A DNA stretch of 64,000 nucleotides from Candidatus Thiodubiliella sp. GTDB lineage: Bacteria; Pseudomonadota; Gammaproteobacteria; PS1; Pseudothioglobaceae. The notes below the pieces were generated by a model. The model saw only the letters and a list, made by a program, of their open reading frames with translations. It was not told the DNA's origin and ran no database searches. Shown here in pieces: positions 48,976 to 59,522 of the stretch; position 1 is the stretch's first letter; the number at the start of each line of letters is the position of its first letter. The DNA is taken from positions 62,001-126,000 of the forward strand of contig JAQRGB010000001.1 of NCBI GenBank assembly GCA_029237605.1. Direction: 5' to 3'. A program made the position numbers and the translations under genes.

Positions 48976-49941
48976 ATGATTGTACTTACTCTTGGCGAAC
49001 CTGCTGGAATTGGTCCTGATTTAGCAGTAATCTATGCCCAAGAAAAATTTAAAAAAAAATTATTGATTTTTGCCGACCCAGATCTATTGCTACATCGTGC
49101 TAAAATTCTTAATTTAACACTTAGAATTAGTGAGTCAGAAACAACTTCTAATGCTCAAACATTATGTGTTTACCCTATTAAAACAGCTAATAAGGTTGTT
49201 ATTGGTAAGCTGAATAAAAATAATTCTAAGTATGTATTAAAAACATTGGATTTAGCCATACAATATTGTCTTAATGGTAATGCACAAGCACTTGTAACTG
49301 GCCCTATACACAAAAGTATTATTAATCAGGCAAATATTTATCCAAATTTTAGTGGGCATACTGAATATTTGGCTCAGCGCTCAGGTGTAGACAAAACTGT
49401 AATGATGTTGGTGACCGATGGATTGCGTGTAGCATTAGCAACAACACACATACCGTTGAATCAAGTATCAAAACACATACAGACAGATTCTTTGGAGAAA
49501 ATATTAAATATTATTCATCAATCCTTACAGGATTACGGCATACAAAACCCTAGGATTATTGTTTGTGGGCTTAACCCACATGCAGGTGAAGGTGGGTATT
49601 TAGGATCTGAAGAAATTGAAATTATCAATCCTTTAATTGAAAAACTCAATGCACAAGGATTTAATCTTGTTGGTAGCGTACCGGCTGACACTGCTTTTAC
49701 TCCTGATGCATTAAAGGGCGTAGATTGTGTATTGACAATGTATCATGACCAGGGTTTGCCGGTATTAAAAACCTTGGGCTTTAAAAAAGCTGTTAATATT
49801 ACCTTAGGATTGCCTTTTATTCGCACATCAGTTGATCATGGCACGGCGCTTAATCTTGCTGGCACAGGTAATATTAGTCTAGGTAGCTTTAATACTGCGT
49901 TAAAAACTGCACAAAATTTTATAAAATCTAGTTATGAGTAA
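48976..49941 (+). CDS. pdxA: 4-hydroxythreonine-4-phosphate dehydrogenase
   Basis: Pyridoxal phosphate synthesis (DXP-dependent route). 321 residues. LTLGEPAGIGPDLA, ALVTGPIHKSIIN, FSGHTEYLAQRSG and TMYHDQGLPVLKTLGF are PdxA motifs with the metal-binding His residues. It carries an A9 run (49051-49059) in a correct frame, a useful contrast to the broken tracts elsewhere. It overlaps rsmA by 8 bases in the pdxA-rsmA-apaG-apaH order known from E. coli. Confidence 0.95.
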   Translation: MIVLTLGEPAGIGPDLAVIYAQEKFKKKLLIFADPDLLLHRAKILNLTLRISESETTSNAQTLCVYPIKTANKVVIGKLNKNNSKYVLKTLDLAIQYCLNGNAQALVTGPIHKSIINQANIYPNFSGHTEYLAQRSGVDKTVMMLVTDGLRVALATTHIPLNQVSKHIQTDSLEKILNIIHQSLQDYGIQNPRIIVCGLNPHAGEGGYLGSEEIEIINPLIEKLNAQGFNLVGSVPADTAFTPDALKGVDCVLTMYHDQGLPVLKTLGFKKAVNITLGLPFIRTSVDHGTALNLAGTGNISLGSFNTALKTAQNFIKSSYE

Positions 49942-50701
49942 GCATAAAGTTAGAAAACGTTTTGGACAAAACTTTTTGACTGATGATAAGGTTATTGAGC
50001 GTATTGTATATACTATTGCACCAAAATTTGATGATAATTTGCTTGAAATTGGTCCTGGTAAAGGTGCAATAACGCTGCCTTTATTAGAATACGTTAAACA
50101 GCTAAATGTAATTGAAATTGATAAAGATTTAATTGCTATGTTGAATGGTTTAAATAAAAATAACCTTATTGTCCATCAAGGTGATGCGCTTAAATTTGAC
50201 CTAAATATCCTGCCAATGCCTCTTCGTGTAGTAGGCAATTTACCTTATAACATCTCATCACCATTGCTTTTTCATTTACTTGAAAACAGAGACAAGATAG
50301 TAGACATGACTTTTATGCTGCAAAAAGAAGTAGTAAAAAGAATAGTAGCTGAACATGGTTCGAAAACTTATGGGCGTCTAAGTGTTATGATGCAAGCATT
50401 TTTTGAAGTTGAGTTAATTTTTATCGTACCTCCTGAGTCTTTCAATCCTGCACCAAAAGTAGATTCTGCCATTGTTTACCTTAAGCCATTGGCTAAATCA
50501 AAAGTTAGTAACATTAAACTTTTTGAAAAAATAGTCAAAGTAGCTTTTTCCCAGCGCAGAAAAATCCTTAAAAATTGTTTAAAATCTTTGCTCTTGCAAA
50601 GACAAACAACAATTGATTTATCACAACGCGCTGAAATGCTTAAAATAGAAGATTTTATTGTCTTAGCTAACGAATATGAGGTGCTTACAGATACTAAATA
50701 A
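49934..50701 (+). CDS. rsmA: 16S rRNA dimethyladenosine transferase RsmA (KsgA)
   Basis: Methylates A1518 and A1519 of 16S rRNA. 255 residues. KRFGQNFLTD and LLEIGPGKGAITLPLLE bind AdoMet; NLPYNISSPLLFHLL is the catalytic NLPY motif; ESFNPAPKVDSAIV follows. Overlaps pdxA; apaG starts 4 bases after its stop. Confidence 0.96.
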   Translation: MSKHKVRKRFGQNFLTDDKVIERIVYTIAPKFDDNLLEIGPGKGAITLPLLEYVKQLNVIEIDKDLIAMLNGLNKNNLIVHQGDALKFDLNILPMPLRVVGNLPYNISSPLLFHLLENRDKIVDMTFMLQKEVVKRIVAEHGSKTYGRLSVMMQAFFEVELIFIVPPESFNPAPKVDSAIVYLKPLAKSKVSNIKLFEKIVKVAFSQRRKILKNCLKSLLLQRQTTIDLSQRAEMLKIEDFIVLANEYEVLTDTK

Positions 50702-50705
50702 CATC

Positions 50706-51077
50706 ATGGAATATAATATTAAAATTACCGTCAAGGTTACCCCTATGGAAGCTCAAACTATTCCTATAAAAAATCAATATGCTTTTTCTTATAAAATTAT
50801 TATTAGTAATCAAGGGAAAATTGGTTCACAATTAATTAGCAGACATTGGTTTATCCAGGATGAAACTGGACACATAGAAGAAGTTATTGGCAAAGGTGTA
50901 GTTGGCGAACAGCCATATTTATTACCAAGCGAATCTTTCAAATACACTTCTTGGGTAATTATCAAAACACCAACTGGCACTATGAAAGGAAGATACAATA
51001 TGATTAGTGACACAGGAGAGCATTTTAGTGTTGAACTAGCAGAATTTGTACTAAGCAAACCCTATACATTACAATGA
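50706..51077 (+). CDS. apaG: ApaG domain protein
   Basis: 123 residues from the ATG at 50706; an in-frame start 30 bases earlier lies inside rsmA and is less likely. QYAFSYKIIISNQGKIGSQL and GVVGEQPYLLPSESFKYTSW are ApaG blocks with a fibronectin-like fold. Its role is not well defined. The stop overlaps apaH by four bases. Confidence 0.94.
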   Translation: MEYNIKITVKVTPMEAQTIPIKNQYAFSYKIIISNQGKIGSQLISRHWFIQDETGHIEEVIGKGVVGEQPYLLPSESFKYTSWVIIKTPTGTMKGRYNMISDTGEHFSVELAEFVLSKPYTLQ

Positions 51078-51871
51078 GTGATTATATGATTGGTGATATT
51101 CAAGGATGTTTTGACGCACTTCAAAAATTGCTTAAAAAGGTGCAATTTTCCAAAGATAAAGACCAATTGTTTTTTTTAGGAGATGTGGTTAATCGTGGCA
51201 ACAAGTCACTTGAAACCTTGAGATTTATCAAAAATTTATCTGAAAATGCTAAAATGGTTTTAGGTAATCATGATTTTCATTTATTGGCGTGTGCACTTGG
51301 AAGCAAAGTACCAAGCAATAAAGATACTTTTGGTGATATATTGAATGCTAGAGATGTAGAAGAATTGATTAACTTTTTAGTACAGCAACCATTGGCTATC
51401 GAACACCAAGATGCGCTTTTAGTGCATGCAGGAATTTCACCACTATGGGATAAAGCAATGGTATTAAAGCAATCTAGTATTGTTGAAAGACATTTACAGA
51501 ACACTAAAGCAGGTGATTTTATTAGTGCTATGTATGGCGATCAACCAGATTCCTGGACAAGTAATCTAGATGAAATTGATGCTTGTCGATATACCATTAA
51601 TGCCTGTATGCGTATGCGATTTTGTAAGGCAAATGGCACTCTTGAGTTTAAAGAGAATATGAATTATGATACTGCGCCTAGTGGCTTTAAAGCGTGGTTT
51701 TTGCATGAAAATAGAGCATTGAAAAATACCGATATATTTTTTGGCCATTGGTCAACTTTATTAGGCGTCAATCAACCACACATCTATCCAATGGATCATG
51801 GTTGTGTCTGGGGTGGCGCACTAAGTATGATTCGATTTGAAGATAAACAAGTATTTTCATTAGATTGTTAA
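51074..51871 (+). CDS. apaH: Symmetrical bis(5'-nucleosyl)-tetraphosphatase
   Basis: Splits Ap4A into two ADP and can remove Np4 caps from RNA. 265 residues. [31 protein letters not shown] and [11 protein letters not shown] are the metallophosphatase motifs. Coupled to apaG; the 3' end overlaps the convergent dapF by four bases. Confidence 0.95.
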   Translation: MSDYMIGDIQGCFDALQKLLKKVQFSKDKDQLFFLGDVVNRGNKSLETLRFIKNLSENAKMVLGNHDFHLLACALGSKVPSNKDTFGDILNARDVEELINFLVQQPLAIEHQDALLVHAGISPLWDKAMVLKQSSIVERHLQNTKAGDFISAMYGDQPDSWTSNLDEIDACRYTINACMRMRFCKANGTLEFKENMNYDTAPSGFKAWFLHENRALKNTDIFFGHWSTLLGVNQPHIYPMDHGCVWGGALSMIRFEDKQVFSLDC

Positions 51872-52677
51872 ATCTCTACTTGCCCTTCAAATACAAACTC
51901 AGCAGGGCCCGATAAAAATACATGTTCACCTTCGTATGCAACAGATACACTGCCATACGTAAACTTAACGCTAACTTCGGAGTTTAACAAACCCATTCTA
52001 ATGCCATGAATAACCGCTGCACAAGCGCCTGAACCACAAGACAACGTTTTGCCAACACCTCGTTCATACACATGCAATGTTATGGTGTTTTTATTAATTA
52101 TTTGCATAAATCCGATATTAGCCTGTTTAGGTAATAATTTACTATTTTGAATATGTGATGCAATAGATTTAATGTCAACATTGTGATCATTAATTATTAT
52201 TACACAATGTGGATTTCCCACTGAAAGCACTCCTACTTTATGTCCTTCTATCTCATAAGTGTCAGCCTGTACATCTACTAACAATGGAATATCTTTAGGC
52301 TTAAAACTCGGCTTACCCATATCAACTTGTACTGTTTGATCATTATTGATAAACAAACTCATTATTCCAGAGCGTGTTTCGACTTTTATTGGATTGTTAC
52401 TCGTTAATTTTTTTTTAGTGACAAAACGCGCAAAACAGCGTGCACCATTGCCACACTGTGCTACCTCTGAACCATCAGCATTATAAATTACATAACAAAA
52501 ATCTACGCCTATCGTGGAAGAGTGCTCAACCATTAATAATTGATCAAACCCTACGCCCAAGTTACGTTTTGCTAATGTAATAATTTTCTCAGTACTGAGT
52601 GTTATCAAACCATTGGTATTATCAACCACCATGAAATCGTTACCAAGGCCGTGCATTTTTGTAAAATTAATCAACAT
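51868..52677 (-). CDS. dapF: Diaminopimelate epimerase
   Basis: Interconverts LL- and meso-diaminopimelate for lysine and peptidoglycan. 269 residues. [15 protein letters not shown] is the family start; the two catalytic cysteines lie in [12 protein letters not shown] and [13 protein letters not shown]. Single gene, divergent from the DUF971 gene with an 80-bp gap. Confidence 0.96.
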   Translation of the reverse strand: MLINFTKMHGLGNDFMVVDNTNGLITLSTEKIITLAKRNLGVGFDQLLMVEHSSTIGVDFCYVIYNADGSEVAQCGNGARCFARFVTKKKLTSNNPIKVETRSGIMSLFINNDQTVQVDMGKPSFKPKDIPLLVDVQADTYEIEGHKVGVLSVGNPHCVIIINDHNVDIKSIASHIQNSKLLPKQANIGFMQIINKNTITLHVYERGVGKTLSCGSGACAAVIHGIRMGLLNSEVSVKFTYGSVSVAYEGEHVFLSGPAEFVFEGQVEI

Positions 52678-52756
52678 AGATAATATTTTATATATTTAAT
52701 GACACATAAGGTTTAAAATATCATTTAAATTTAATTTAATTTATTAATATTTTTTT

Positions 52757-53110
52757 ATGCAAACACCTAGTAATATAACTCTAAATAAGTCTAAAACCAT
52801 TCTTATTCTTACTTTTAATAACACAAAATATCCACTGAGCGCTGAATATTTAAGAGTATATTCTCCTTCTGCCGAAGTGGTGGGCCATGGATCAGGCCAA
52901 GAAATACTACAAGTAGGTAAAGAAAATATTACTATTACCCGTATTGAACCTACAGGAAATTACGCCATTGTTTTATTTTTTAGTGACAGCCATGATAGTG
53001 GTATTTATTCTTGGGAGTATCTTTACAAGTTAGCTATAGAGCAAGACAAATTATGGTCTGATTATCTTGCAAAATTAAAAGACTCTGGGCATTCTCATAA
53101 ACAACATTAA
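52757..53110 (+). CDS. DUF971 (GBBH-like N-terminal domain) protein
   Basis: 117 residues. LPSAEYLRVYSP-like SAEYLRVYSPSAEVVGHG and IYSWEYLYKLAIEQDKLWSD are typical of DUF971, a small domain also found at the N-terminus of gamma-butyrobetaine hydroxylase; the C-terminal HSHKQH could bind metal. A link to Fe-S handling has been suggested for stand-alone members; not provable here. bamA follows after 60 bases. Confidence 0.85.
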   Translation: MQTPSNITLNKSKTILILTFNNTKYPLSAEYLRVYSPSAEVVGHGSGQEILQVGKENITITRIEPTGNYAIVLFFSDSHDSGIYSWEYLYKLAIEQDKLWSDYLAKLKDSGHSHKQH

Positions 53111-53170
53111 AATTTAATTGTATAATTTGATGCTAATATTTTTCTTGCTTTATTGTTAACTATTTTAAAT

Positions 53171-55459
53171 ATGAAAAAAATCATCATTAAATTTATTTTA
53201 GTGGGAAGCTTGTTAATACCTTTCTTTGTAAATTCAGATCCTATTAAAAAAATTGAAATATTAGGTCTTGATGTTATTTCTCGAGGAACGGCATTGAGTT
53301 ATTTACCAGTTGAAGTGGGTGATAATTATACCACAAAAACATTAAAAAAAATTATTAATAGCCTTTACAAAACGCAATTTTTTAAAGATATTAAAGTAAA
53401 CGAAGTTAACCAAAATTTAAAAATTACAGTAATAGAGAATCCACATATTAAATACATTAATTTACTTAATTATTCAAAAGAAGTGATTGATGAAAAAATT
53501 ATTGAGAAAGTTTTATCTAGCATGAATTTAACCACAGGTAAGGTTTTCAGTAAAAAGAAATTGCATAAACTCGTTGAACAGCTTAAGGCAATTTATATTA
53601 ATAAGGGTTATTATGATGTTAATATCACTGAGAAAGTTGAAATTGATAGCGGTAATAGAGTTAGCATTGACCTTGATATTTTTGAAGGAAAAGTTGCACG
53701 CATTAAATCAATGCATATTAGAGGAAACAAGGTGAAAAAAGAACAAGATTTACTTAATTTTTTTGAAATTGGTGAGCCAGATTCTTCTATAGTTAATTAC
53801 TTTACTGAAAAAGACCACTACTCTAGAATTGAACTTGATGCAGGTATTGAAACATTAAGGTCGTACTACCTCAATCTTGGTTATCTAGATTTTAAAGTTA
53901 CTGATCTTAAAATAGATCTATCTAATGATAAACAACATATTGATATTGTTATTCAAATAAATGAAGGAGACGAATATAAAACTGGCAAAATTAAATTTAC
54001 AGGTAATATGCTAAACGAATCTAATGAAAGTTTGTCAAAATTTATAACTATTAGCACAGGCGATATATTTAAACGTAGAAAAATCGTCAATAGCGTAAAA
54101 AATATCACTGATATTTACAAAAATCAAGGTTATGCATTTGTCGAAATAGATGCAGCAGCTTCTGAAAGCAAAATTGCGAATATTATTAATTTGGAATTCA
54201 AAATATCGCCAAAGAAAAAAGCCTATATTAATCGTATTACTATTACTGGGAATACCAGAACACAAGATGACATTATACGTAGAGAAATAGGTATTTATGA
54301 AGGTGGAATATACTCAGAGGAAGAATTAGAAAGTTCTGTTAACAAACTTAGGCTTCTTGGTTATTTTTCTGATGTAAAAATGGAAATTTCTAAATTAAAA
54401 AATTATAATAATAAAATAAACCTAAATTTTTTGGTAAAGGAAACTAAAACAGGAAGTCTATCTGCTGGCTTATCTCATTCTAATAGCACTGGAGCCTCTT
54501 TTAATTTTGGTATAAAGGAAAGAAACTTTCTTGGTACTGGCAATACACTAAATGCAGAAATAGCAGGCTCAAAAGCTACAAAAGATATGAGTTTTTATTT
54601 CTCAGATCCTTACTTCACCAAAGACAAACATAGTATTAGTTATGGCATATTTAATAAAAAAACAGATGGTAAAAAGCTAAAAGTTGAATCATACAAAGTT
54701 AATGAAGTAGGTGGAAGTATTGGTTATGGTATTCCAATTACAAAAGATACACGCATAGGTCTAGATTTTAGATTTTCTTCTATAAAAATTACTTGTGGCG
54801 CGACTTTTGCCAGTCCAGAATACGAGGAAGAGCAGTGTGCTAGTAATGATAAAACTGAAGCTAGACTAAGTGCAAATTGGAGCAATAATACGCTAAATGA
54901 TTATAATTTTCCAACCGAAGGTAGTAGTAGTGATTTCAAGATAAATGTAGCACTACCAATTGCTGATTTTAAATACTACAAAATTACCACCTCACACAAA
55001 AGTTATTATCCTTTTTCCAAAAAATTAACTTTCAAGACTAATGTTGAATTAGGATTAGCAAAAGGCTATGGCGGCAAAAAGTTGCCATTCTTTAAACGTT
55101 ATTATGGCGGTGGTTTTTCTTCTGTACGTGGCTTTGACTTTAACTCTCTTGGTTCAAAATACCTCAATGACAAAGCTAAAGGCGGCGAGTTATCCATGCT
55201 AATGGGTGGTTCCGTTGTTTCGCCAGTCTCTTTTATAGGAGACAGCGAAAGCATACGTATGAGTGTATTTATTGATGCTGGTGGTATTAGCGAAAGTGCC
55301 ACTAATTTTAGTAATGATGATTTTCGTGCTTCTGTTGGTGTAGGATTTGTTTGGTTAACACCAGTTGGTCCGTTGGGCATGTATGCAGCTAAACCTCTTA
55401 TAAAGAAAATAGGTGATAAAACTAAAACTTTTCAATTTACCTTAGGCACAAGTTTTTAA
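53171..55459 (+). CDS. bamA: Outer-membrane protein assembly factor BamA
   Basis: Inserts beta-barrel proteins into the outer membrane. About 762 residues from the ATG at 53171, which starts a signal peptide (MKKIIIKFILVGSLLIPFFV); an upstream start at 53153 is less likely. Five POTRA domains fill residues ~25-420 (for example RITITGNTRTQDDIIRREIG), then a 16-strand barrel with the VRGF lock motif in GGGFSSVRGFDFN and a C-terminal Phe. It heads bamA-lpxD-fabZ-lpxA, with no skp gene between bamA and lpxD. Confidence 0.96.
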   Translation: MKKIIIKFILVGSLLIPFFVNSDPIKKIEILGLDVISRGTALSYLPVEVGDNYTTKTLKKIINSLYKTQFFKDIKVNEVNQNLKITVIENPHIKYINLLNYSKEVIDEKIIEKVLSSMNLTTGKVFSKKKLHKLVEQLKAIYINKGYYDVNITEKVEIDSGNRVSIDLDIFEGKVARIKSMHIRGNKVKKEQDLLNFFEIGEPDSSIVNYFTEKDHYSRIELDAGIETLRSYYLNLGYLDFKVTDLKIDLSNDKQHIDIVIQINEGDEYKTGKIKFTGNMLNESNESLSKFITISTGDIFKRRKIVNSVKNITDIYKNQGYAFVEIDAAASESKIANIINLEFKISPKKKAYINRITITGNTRTQDDIIRREIGIYEGGIYSEEELESSVNKLRLLGYFSDVKMEISKLKNYNNKINLNFLVKETKTGSLSAGLSHSNSTGASFNFGIKERNFLGTGNTLNAEIAGSKATKDMSFYFSDPYFTKDKHSISYGIFNKKTDGKKLKVESYKVNEVGGSIGYGIPITKDTRIGLDFRFSSIKITCGATFASPEYEEEQCASNDKTEARLSANWSNNTLNDYNFPTEGSSSDFKINVALPIADFKYYKITTSHKSYYPFSKKLTFKTNVELGLAKGYGGKKLPFFKRYYGGGFSSVRGFDFNSLGSKYLNDKAKGGELSMLMGGSVVSPVSFIGDSESIRMSVFIDAGGISESATNFSNDDFRASVGVGFVWLTPVGPLGMYAAKPLIKKIGDKTKTFQFTLGTSF

Positions 55460-55471
55460 ACTATTTTAATA

Positions 55472-56467
55472 ATGTACATACTAAAGGATATTGCTAGTTT
55501 TATTGATGCTAAATTGGTTGGCGATGTATCATTAAAGATAAATAGTTTGTCTGATAGCTCTAAGGCACAAAAAGATCAACTTACCTATATTGTAGATGGT
55601 AAACATAAGTCAGATTTAATCAATTCAAATGCTGGTGCGGTGATTTTAACCAAAGACTTGCTAGATGACTGCCCTACTAATGCACTTGTAGTTGATAATG
55701 TTTATTTAGCTTTCGCTAAAATTACGCATTATTTCAAACAACAATCCAGTCATCTTAACGGCATCCATGCAAGCGCTAAAATTAATAGTAAAAATATCGC
55801 AAATAATTGCACCATTGCCGAAAAAGTTATTATTGGTAGAAATTGTACCATAGGTGCAAATACTGCAATTGAGCAAGGTGTAACAATTGGTGATAATGTC
55901 ATTATACAGCCTAATGTTACTATCTTACAAAATACCACGATTGGCGATAATATAATTATTTCTGCAGGTGTTGTAATTGGCTCAGAAGGATTTGGTAATG
56001 CGCTAGATAAACAAGGTAGCTGGCATACAATTGCTCATCTAGGTAGCGTGGTAATTGGCAATAATATTACTATTGGAGCAAATACAGTTATTGATAGAGG
56101 TACATTGGAAAACACGCAAATCCACAATGGAGCGCGCCTTGATAACTTAGTGCACATCGCTCATAATGTTATCTTAGGTGCAGATACAGCAATTGCTGCC
56201 GGAGTCACTATTGGTGGTAGTGCAATATTAGGTAAACGTTGTAAAATCGGTGGTGGTGCAGTAATTGCTAGTCATATAAATTTAGAAGACGATACTATTG
56301 TAACTGGATCAAGTACAGTAGACAGGCACCTCAGCAAGGGGCATTATACAGGCTTCACCTCTATTTCCCTACACTCAGACTGGAAAATAACCCAAATATG
56401 GTTATTTAAACTTGATAAAATTGTTCAATATTTAAATATTAAATTAAAGAACTTAAGGGGGAAGTAA
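55472..56467 (+). CDS. lpxD: UDP-3-O-acylglucosamine N-acyltransferase
   Basis: Adds the second acyl chain in lipid A synthesis. 331 residues: an N-terminal uridine-binding domain, then a left-handed beta helix of hexapeptide repeats ([20 protein letters not shown]). [20 protein letters not shown] holds the catalytic His. The start lies 12 bases after bamA. Confidence 0.95.
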   Translation: MYILKDIASFIDAKLVGDVSLKINSLSDSSKAQKDQLTYIVDGKHKSDLINSNAGAVILTKDLLDDCPTNALVVDNVYLAFAKITHYFKQQSSHLNGIHASAKINSKNIANNCTIAEKVIIGRNCTIGANTAIEQGVTIGDNVIIQPNVTILQNTTIGDNIIISAGVVIGSEGFGNALDKQGSWHTIAHLGSVVIGNNITIGANTVIDRGTLENTQIHNGARLDNLVHIAHNVILGADTAIAAGVTIGGSAILGKRCKIGGGAVIASHINLEDDTIVTGSSTVDRHLSKGHYTGFTSISLHSDWKITQIWLFKLDKIVQYLNIKLKNLRGK

Positions 56468-56469
56468 GC

Positions 56470-56913
56470 ATGGAAATGAATATTCAAGAAGTTAAGAATT
56501 ACTTGCCACATCGCTATCCATTTTTACTAATTGATAGAGTTCTAGAAATAAAAGTTGGCGAGTCCATCATTGCATTGAAGAATGTTTCATTCAATGAACC
56601 ACAATTTACTGGCCATTTCCCTGAACAACCAATTATGCCAGGTGTTTTAATTATTGAAGCCATGGCACAAGCCACAGGAATCTTAGCATTTAAATCTGAA
56701 GTTGGTAAGCCTATTGATGGTCAAATTTATATGTTAGTTGGCGTGGACAAAGTGCGCTTTAAACATATTGTTGAACCTGGTGATCAATTATACCTTGAAG
56801 TTAAAGTTATGACTGTTAAACGTGGTATTTGGAAGTTCCAATGCAAAGCTTATGTTGATAAGAACATAGTTACAACAGCTGAGCTAATGTGTACACAAAA
56901 AGCAGCTAATTAA
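56470..56913 (+). CDS. fabZ: 3-hydroxyacyl-[ACP] dehydratase FabZ
   Basis: Dehydrates hydroxyacyl-ACP in fatty-acid elongation. 147 residues; [16 protein letters not shown] carries the N-terminal signature, and [20 protein letters not shown] has the catalytic His and Glu. A GGGGAAG ribosome site precedes the ATG at 56470. It sits between lpxD and lpxA, where it balances hydroxyacyl supply between lipid A and phospholipids. Confidence 0.96.
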   Translation: MEMNIQEVKNYLPHRYPFLLIDRVLEIKVGESIIALKNVSFNEPQFTGHFPEQPIMPGVLIIEAMAQATGILAFKSEVGKPIDGQIYMLVGVDKVRFKHIVEPGDQLYLEVKVMTVKRGIWKFQCKAYVDKNIVTTAELMCTQKAAN

Positions 56914-56924
56914 AGGTAAATCTT

Positions 56925-57716
56925 ATGGCAATACATAAAAGTGCAGTTGTTGATCCTAGCGCAAAAATTCATAAAAATGCTGAAATATGCGCATATGCTG
57001 TTATTGGTGCAAATGTAGAGATCGACGCTGGTACTATTGTACAATCTCATGCGATTGTACAAGGTCCGACAAAAATTGGTAAAAATAACCATATTTATTC
57101 ATTCGCCTCAATTGGTAGCGACCCACAAGACATAACTTATGAAGCTTGGCAGGATTCTAACTTAATTATTGGTGATGAAAATCAAATTCGTGAATTTTGC
57201 ACCATTAACCGTGGCACAGAAAAAGATGAATCTATAACGCGTATAGGCTCTAATAATTTATTGATGGCATATGTACATATTGCACATGACTGTCAGGTTG
57301 ACAATCATGTCATTATGTCAAACAATGCCTCGCTAGCAGGACATGTGCACATACAAGATTGGGCAATTCTTGGTGGCTTTACCTTAGTTAAGCAATTTTG
57401 CATGATTGGCATGCATACTTATATCGGTATGGGTTGTCAAATTAACAAAGATATACCATCTTATATGGTAGCATCAGGAGTACAAACACGCATTCGTGGT
57501 ATTAATGTCGAAGGCATGCGTAGGCGTGGATTTTCACAGAATTCTATTGCTGCTATAAGACGTGCCTTTAAAGTTGTTTATCGTGGTTCTGGATTACTTG
57601 ATCAATCACTTAAAGAGCTGGAAAAAACAGAGTACGATCACAAAGAAGTCATGCAATTTGTGGAGTGCATCCGTAGTTCAAAAACTGGTATTATGCATTG
57701 CCCTAACGAGGAATAA
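56925..57716 (+). CDS. lpxA: UDP-N-acetylglucosamine O-acyltransferase
   Basis: First step of lipid A synthesis. 263 residues of hexapeptide-repeat beta helix. NRGTEKDESITRIGSNNLLM and AYVHIAHDCQVDNHVIMSNN include the catalytic His in HIAHDC. The C-terminal helices end SSKTGIMHCPNEE. lpxB, common after lpxA, is not here; murJ follows at 14 bases. Confidence 0.96.
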   Translation: MAIHKSAVVDPSAKIHKNAEICAYAVIGANVEIDAGTIVQSHAIVQGPTKIGKNNHIYSFASIGSDPQDITYEAWQDSNLIIGDENQIREFCTINRGTEKDESITRIGSNNLLMAYVHIAHDCQVDNHVIMSNNASLAGHVHIQDWAILGGFTLVKQFCMIGMHTYIGMGCQINKDIPSYMVASGVQTRIRGINVEGMRRRGFSQNSIAAIRRAFKVVYRGSGLLDQSLKELEKTEYDHKEVMQFVECIRSSKTGIMHCPNEE

Positions 57717-57729
57717 CTTCAGCTAAATT

Positions 57730-59259
57730 ATGGACAAGTCTTTTTTGAAGTCTAGCAGTGTTGTCACTGCGATGACTTTTTTGTCACGTATATTAGGCTT
57801 GACGCGTGATTATTTTGTAGCACGATATTTTGGTGCAAATGGTTTAACAGACGCTTTTTTAGTTGCTTTTAGAATCCCTAATTTTCTAAGGCGCTTATTT
57901 GGCGAAGGTGCTTTTTCTCAAGCACTTGTGCCTATCTTGGTCAACGCTAAAATTAATCATAATGAAGCAGAAATACAAAATATTATCAATCATATTGGTA
58001 CTAAATTTTTAACTATTTTAATTATCATTACTGTGATCGCTGTAGTGATTTCCCCTGTAATTATCTTTATGTTTGCTTGGGGTTTTTACTTTGATGCAAA
58101 TCCGACTAAGTTCAATTTAGCATCTGATATGCTACGTATTACTTTTCCTTATCTGCTATTGATTTCATTAACAGCCTTTGCAGGTAGTATTTTGAATACC
58201 TACAACAAGTTTGCTGTGCCCGCTTTCACTCCAGTATTATTGAATATATCAATGATCCTCAGTGCAGTTTATTTATCAAAACATTTAGATACACCAATTA
58301 TGGCGCTGGCTTGGGGTGTGTTAATTGGTGGTATCGCACAATTATTGTTCCAAATTCCATTTCTAATTAAAATCAAAAAGATGCCACAATTAGTACATGG
58401 TGACCATAAAGCAGTAAGGACTCTTAAAAAACGTATGCTGCCAGCCATATTTGGAGTCTCAGTATCTCAAATTAATTTATTAATTGACACAATGATTGCT
58501 ACGGTATTGGTTAGTGGCAGTGTTTCTTGGTTGTATTATTCTGATAGATTATTAGAGTTACCTTTGGCACTCATTGGTATAGCACTGGCAACAGTAGCTT
58601 TGGCGAAACTTAGCATTCATTTTGCCAATAAAGATGAAGATAAATTTACCAAAACAGTTGGTTACGCACTAAAAATTGGTTTGATTCTTGGTACGCCAGC
58701 TTGTGCTGGACTTGTATTATTAGCAGAGCCTTTGATTATTGTTTTATTTCAATATGATGAATTTGATGCTTTTGCTGCACATCAGTCATCACTCAGTTTA
58801 ATGGCTTACGGCGCAGGTCTAATAGCGTTCATTATGGTTAAAATACTAGCACCTGTTTTTCTCTCTAGGGGTGATATAAAAACACCTGTTAAAGTTGGAA
58901 TTATAGCAATGGTAGCAAATATATTCTTAAACATTATATTTGCTTATTATTATGCGCATATAGGTTTAGCAATTGCTACTTCACTATCGGCTATTATAAA
59001 TGCATCTTTACTTTATTATTACCTAAGGCAACGTAATATTTTTACATTTTCTCATAATTTTATTAAAATATTTTTTAAAATTCTGTTGGCAACTATTATA
59101 ATGACAATTTTTATTTTAAATTTTAATCAAAATATTAACTACTACTTAAATGCCGATGCCTGGTATAGAACGCTAGCAATTACTAGTATTATTGGCGCTT
59201 CAACTGTAATTTATTTTACAAGTTTAAGGCTGTTAGGTATTACGATGGAACGCTTATGA
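57730..59259 (+). CDS. murJ: Lipid II flippase MurJ
   Basis: Moves lipid-linked peptidoglycan precursor across the inner membrane. 509 residues with about fourteen membrane segments. SRILGLTRDYFVARYFGANG, ADAFLVAFRIPNFLRR-like TDAFLVAFRIPNFLRRLFGE and GAFSQALVPIL are MurJ/MviN motifs. The stop overlaps yggX by four bases. Confidence 0.94.
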   Translation: MDKSFLKSSSVVTAMTFLSRILGLTRDYFVARYFGANGLTDAFLVAFRIPNFLRRLFGEGAFSQALVPILVNAKINHNEAEIQNIINHIGTKFLTILIIITVIAVVISPVIIFMFAWGFYFDANPTKFNLASDMLRITFPYLLLISLTAFAGSILNTYNKFAVPAFTPVLLNISMILSAVYLSKHLDTPIMALAWGVLIGGIAQLLFQIPFLIKIKKMPQLVHGDHKAVRTLKKRMLPAIFGVSVSQINLLIDTMIATVLVSGSVSWLYYSDRLLELPLALIGIALATVALAKLSIHFANKDEDKFTKTVGYALKIGLILGTPACAGLVLLAEPLIIVLFQYDEFDAFAAHQSSLSLMAYGAGLIAFIMVKILAPVFLSRGDIKTPVKVGIIAMVANIFLNIIFAYYYAHIGLAIATSLSAIINASLLYYYLRQRNIFTFSHNFIKIFFKILLATIIMTIFILNFNQNINYYLNADAWYRTLAITSIIGASTVIYFTSLRLLGITMERL

Positions 59260-59522
59260 ATATTATTAAATGTATAAAACTAAACAAAGAACTTGAAGCA
59301 TTAGAACGCGCGCCCTATCCAGGTGAGTTAGGTCAGCGAATTTTAACAAATGTTTCTAAACAAGGATGGCAAGAATGGCTAACTTACCAAACCATGCTGA
59401 TCAATGAAAATAACCTTAATATGCTTGATGATAATGCACAAAGCTACCTAAAAGAACAACTAGAAAAATTCTTTTTTTCTGCTGAAGGCGCCGATAATAT
59501 TACAGGATATACACCACAATGA
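59256..59522 (+). CDS. yggX: Fe(2+)-trafficking protein YggX
   Basis: 88-residue protein protecting Fe-S clusters from oxidative damage. IKCIKLNKELEALERAPYPG, ELGQRILTNVSKQGWQEWLT and EQLEKFFF match YggX closely. Overlaps murJ and gmk by four bases each, so the three are translationally coupled. Confidence 0.94.
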   Translation: MNIIKCIKLNKELEALERAPYPGELGQRILTNVSKQGWQEWLTYQTMLINENNLNMLDDNAQSYLKEQLEKFFFSAEGADNITGYTPQ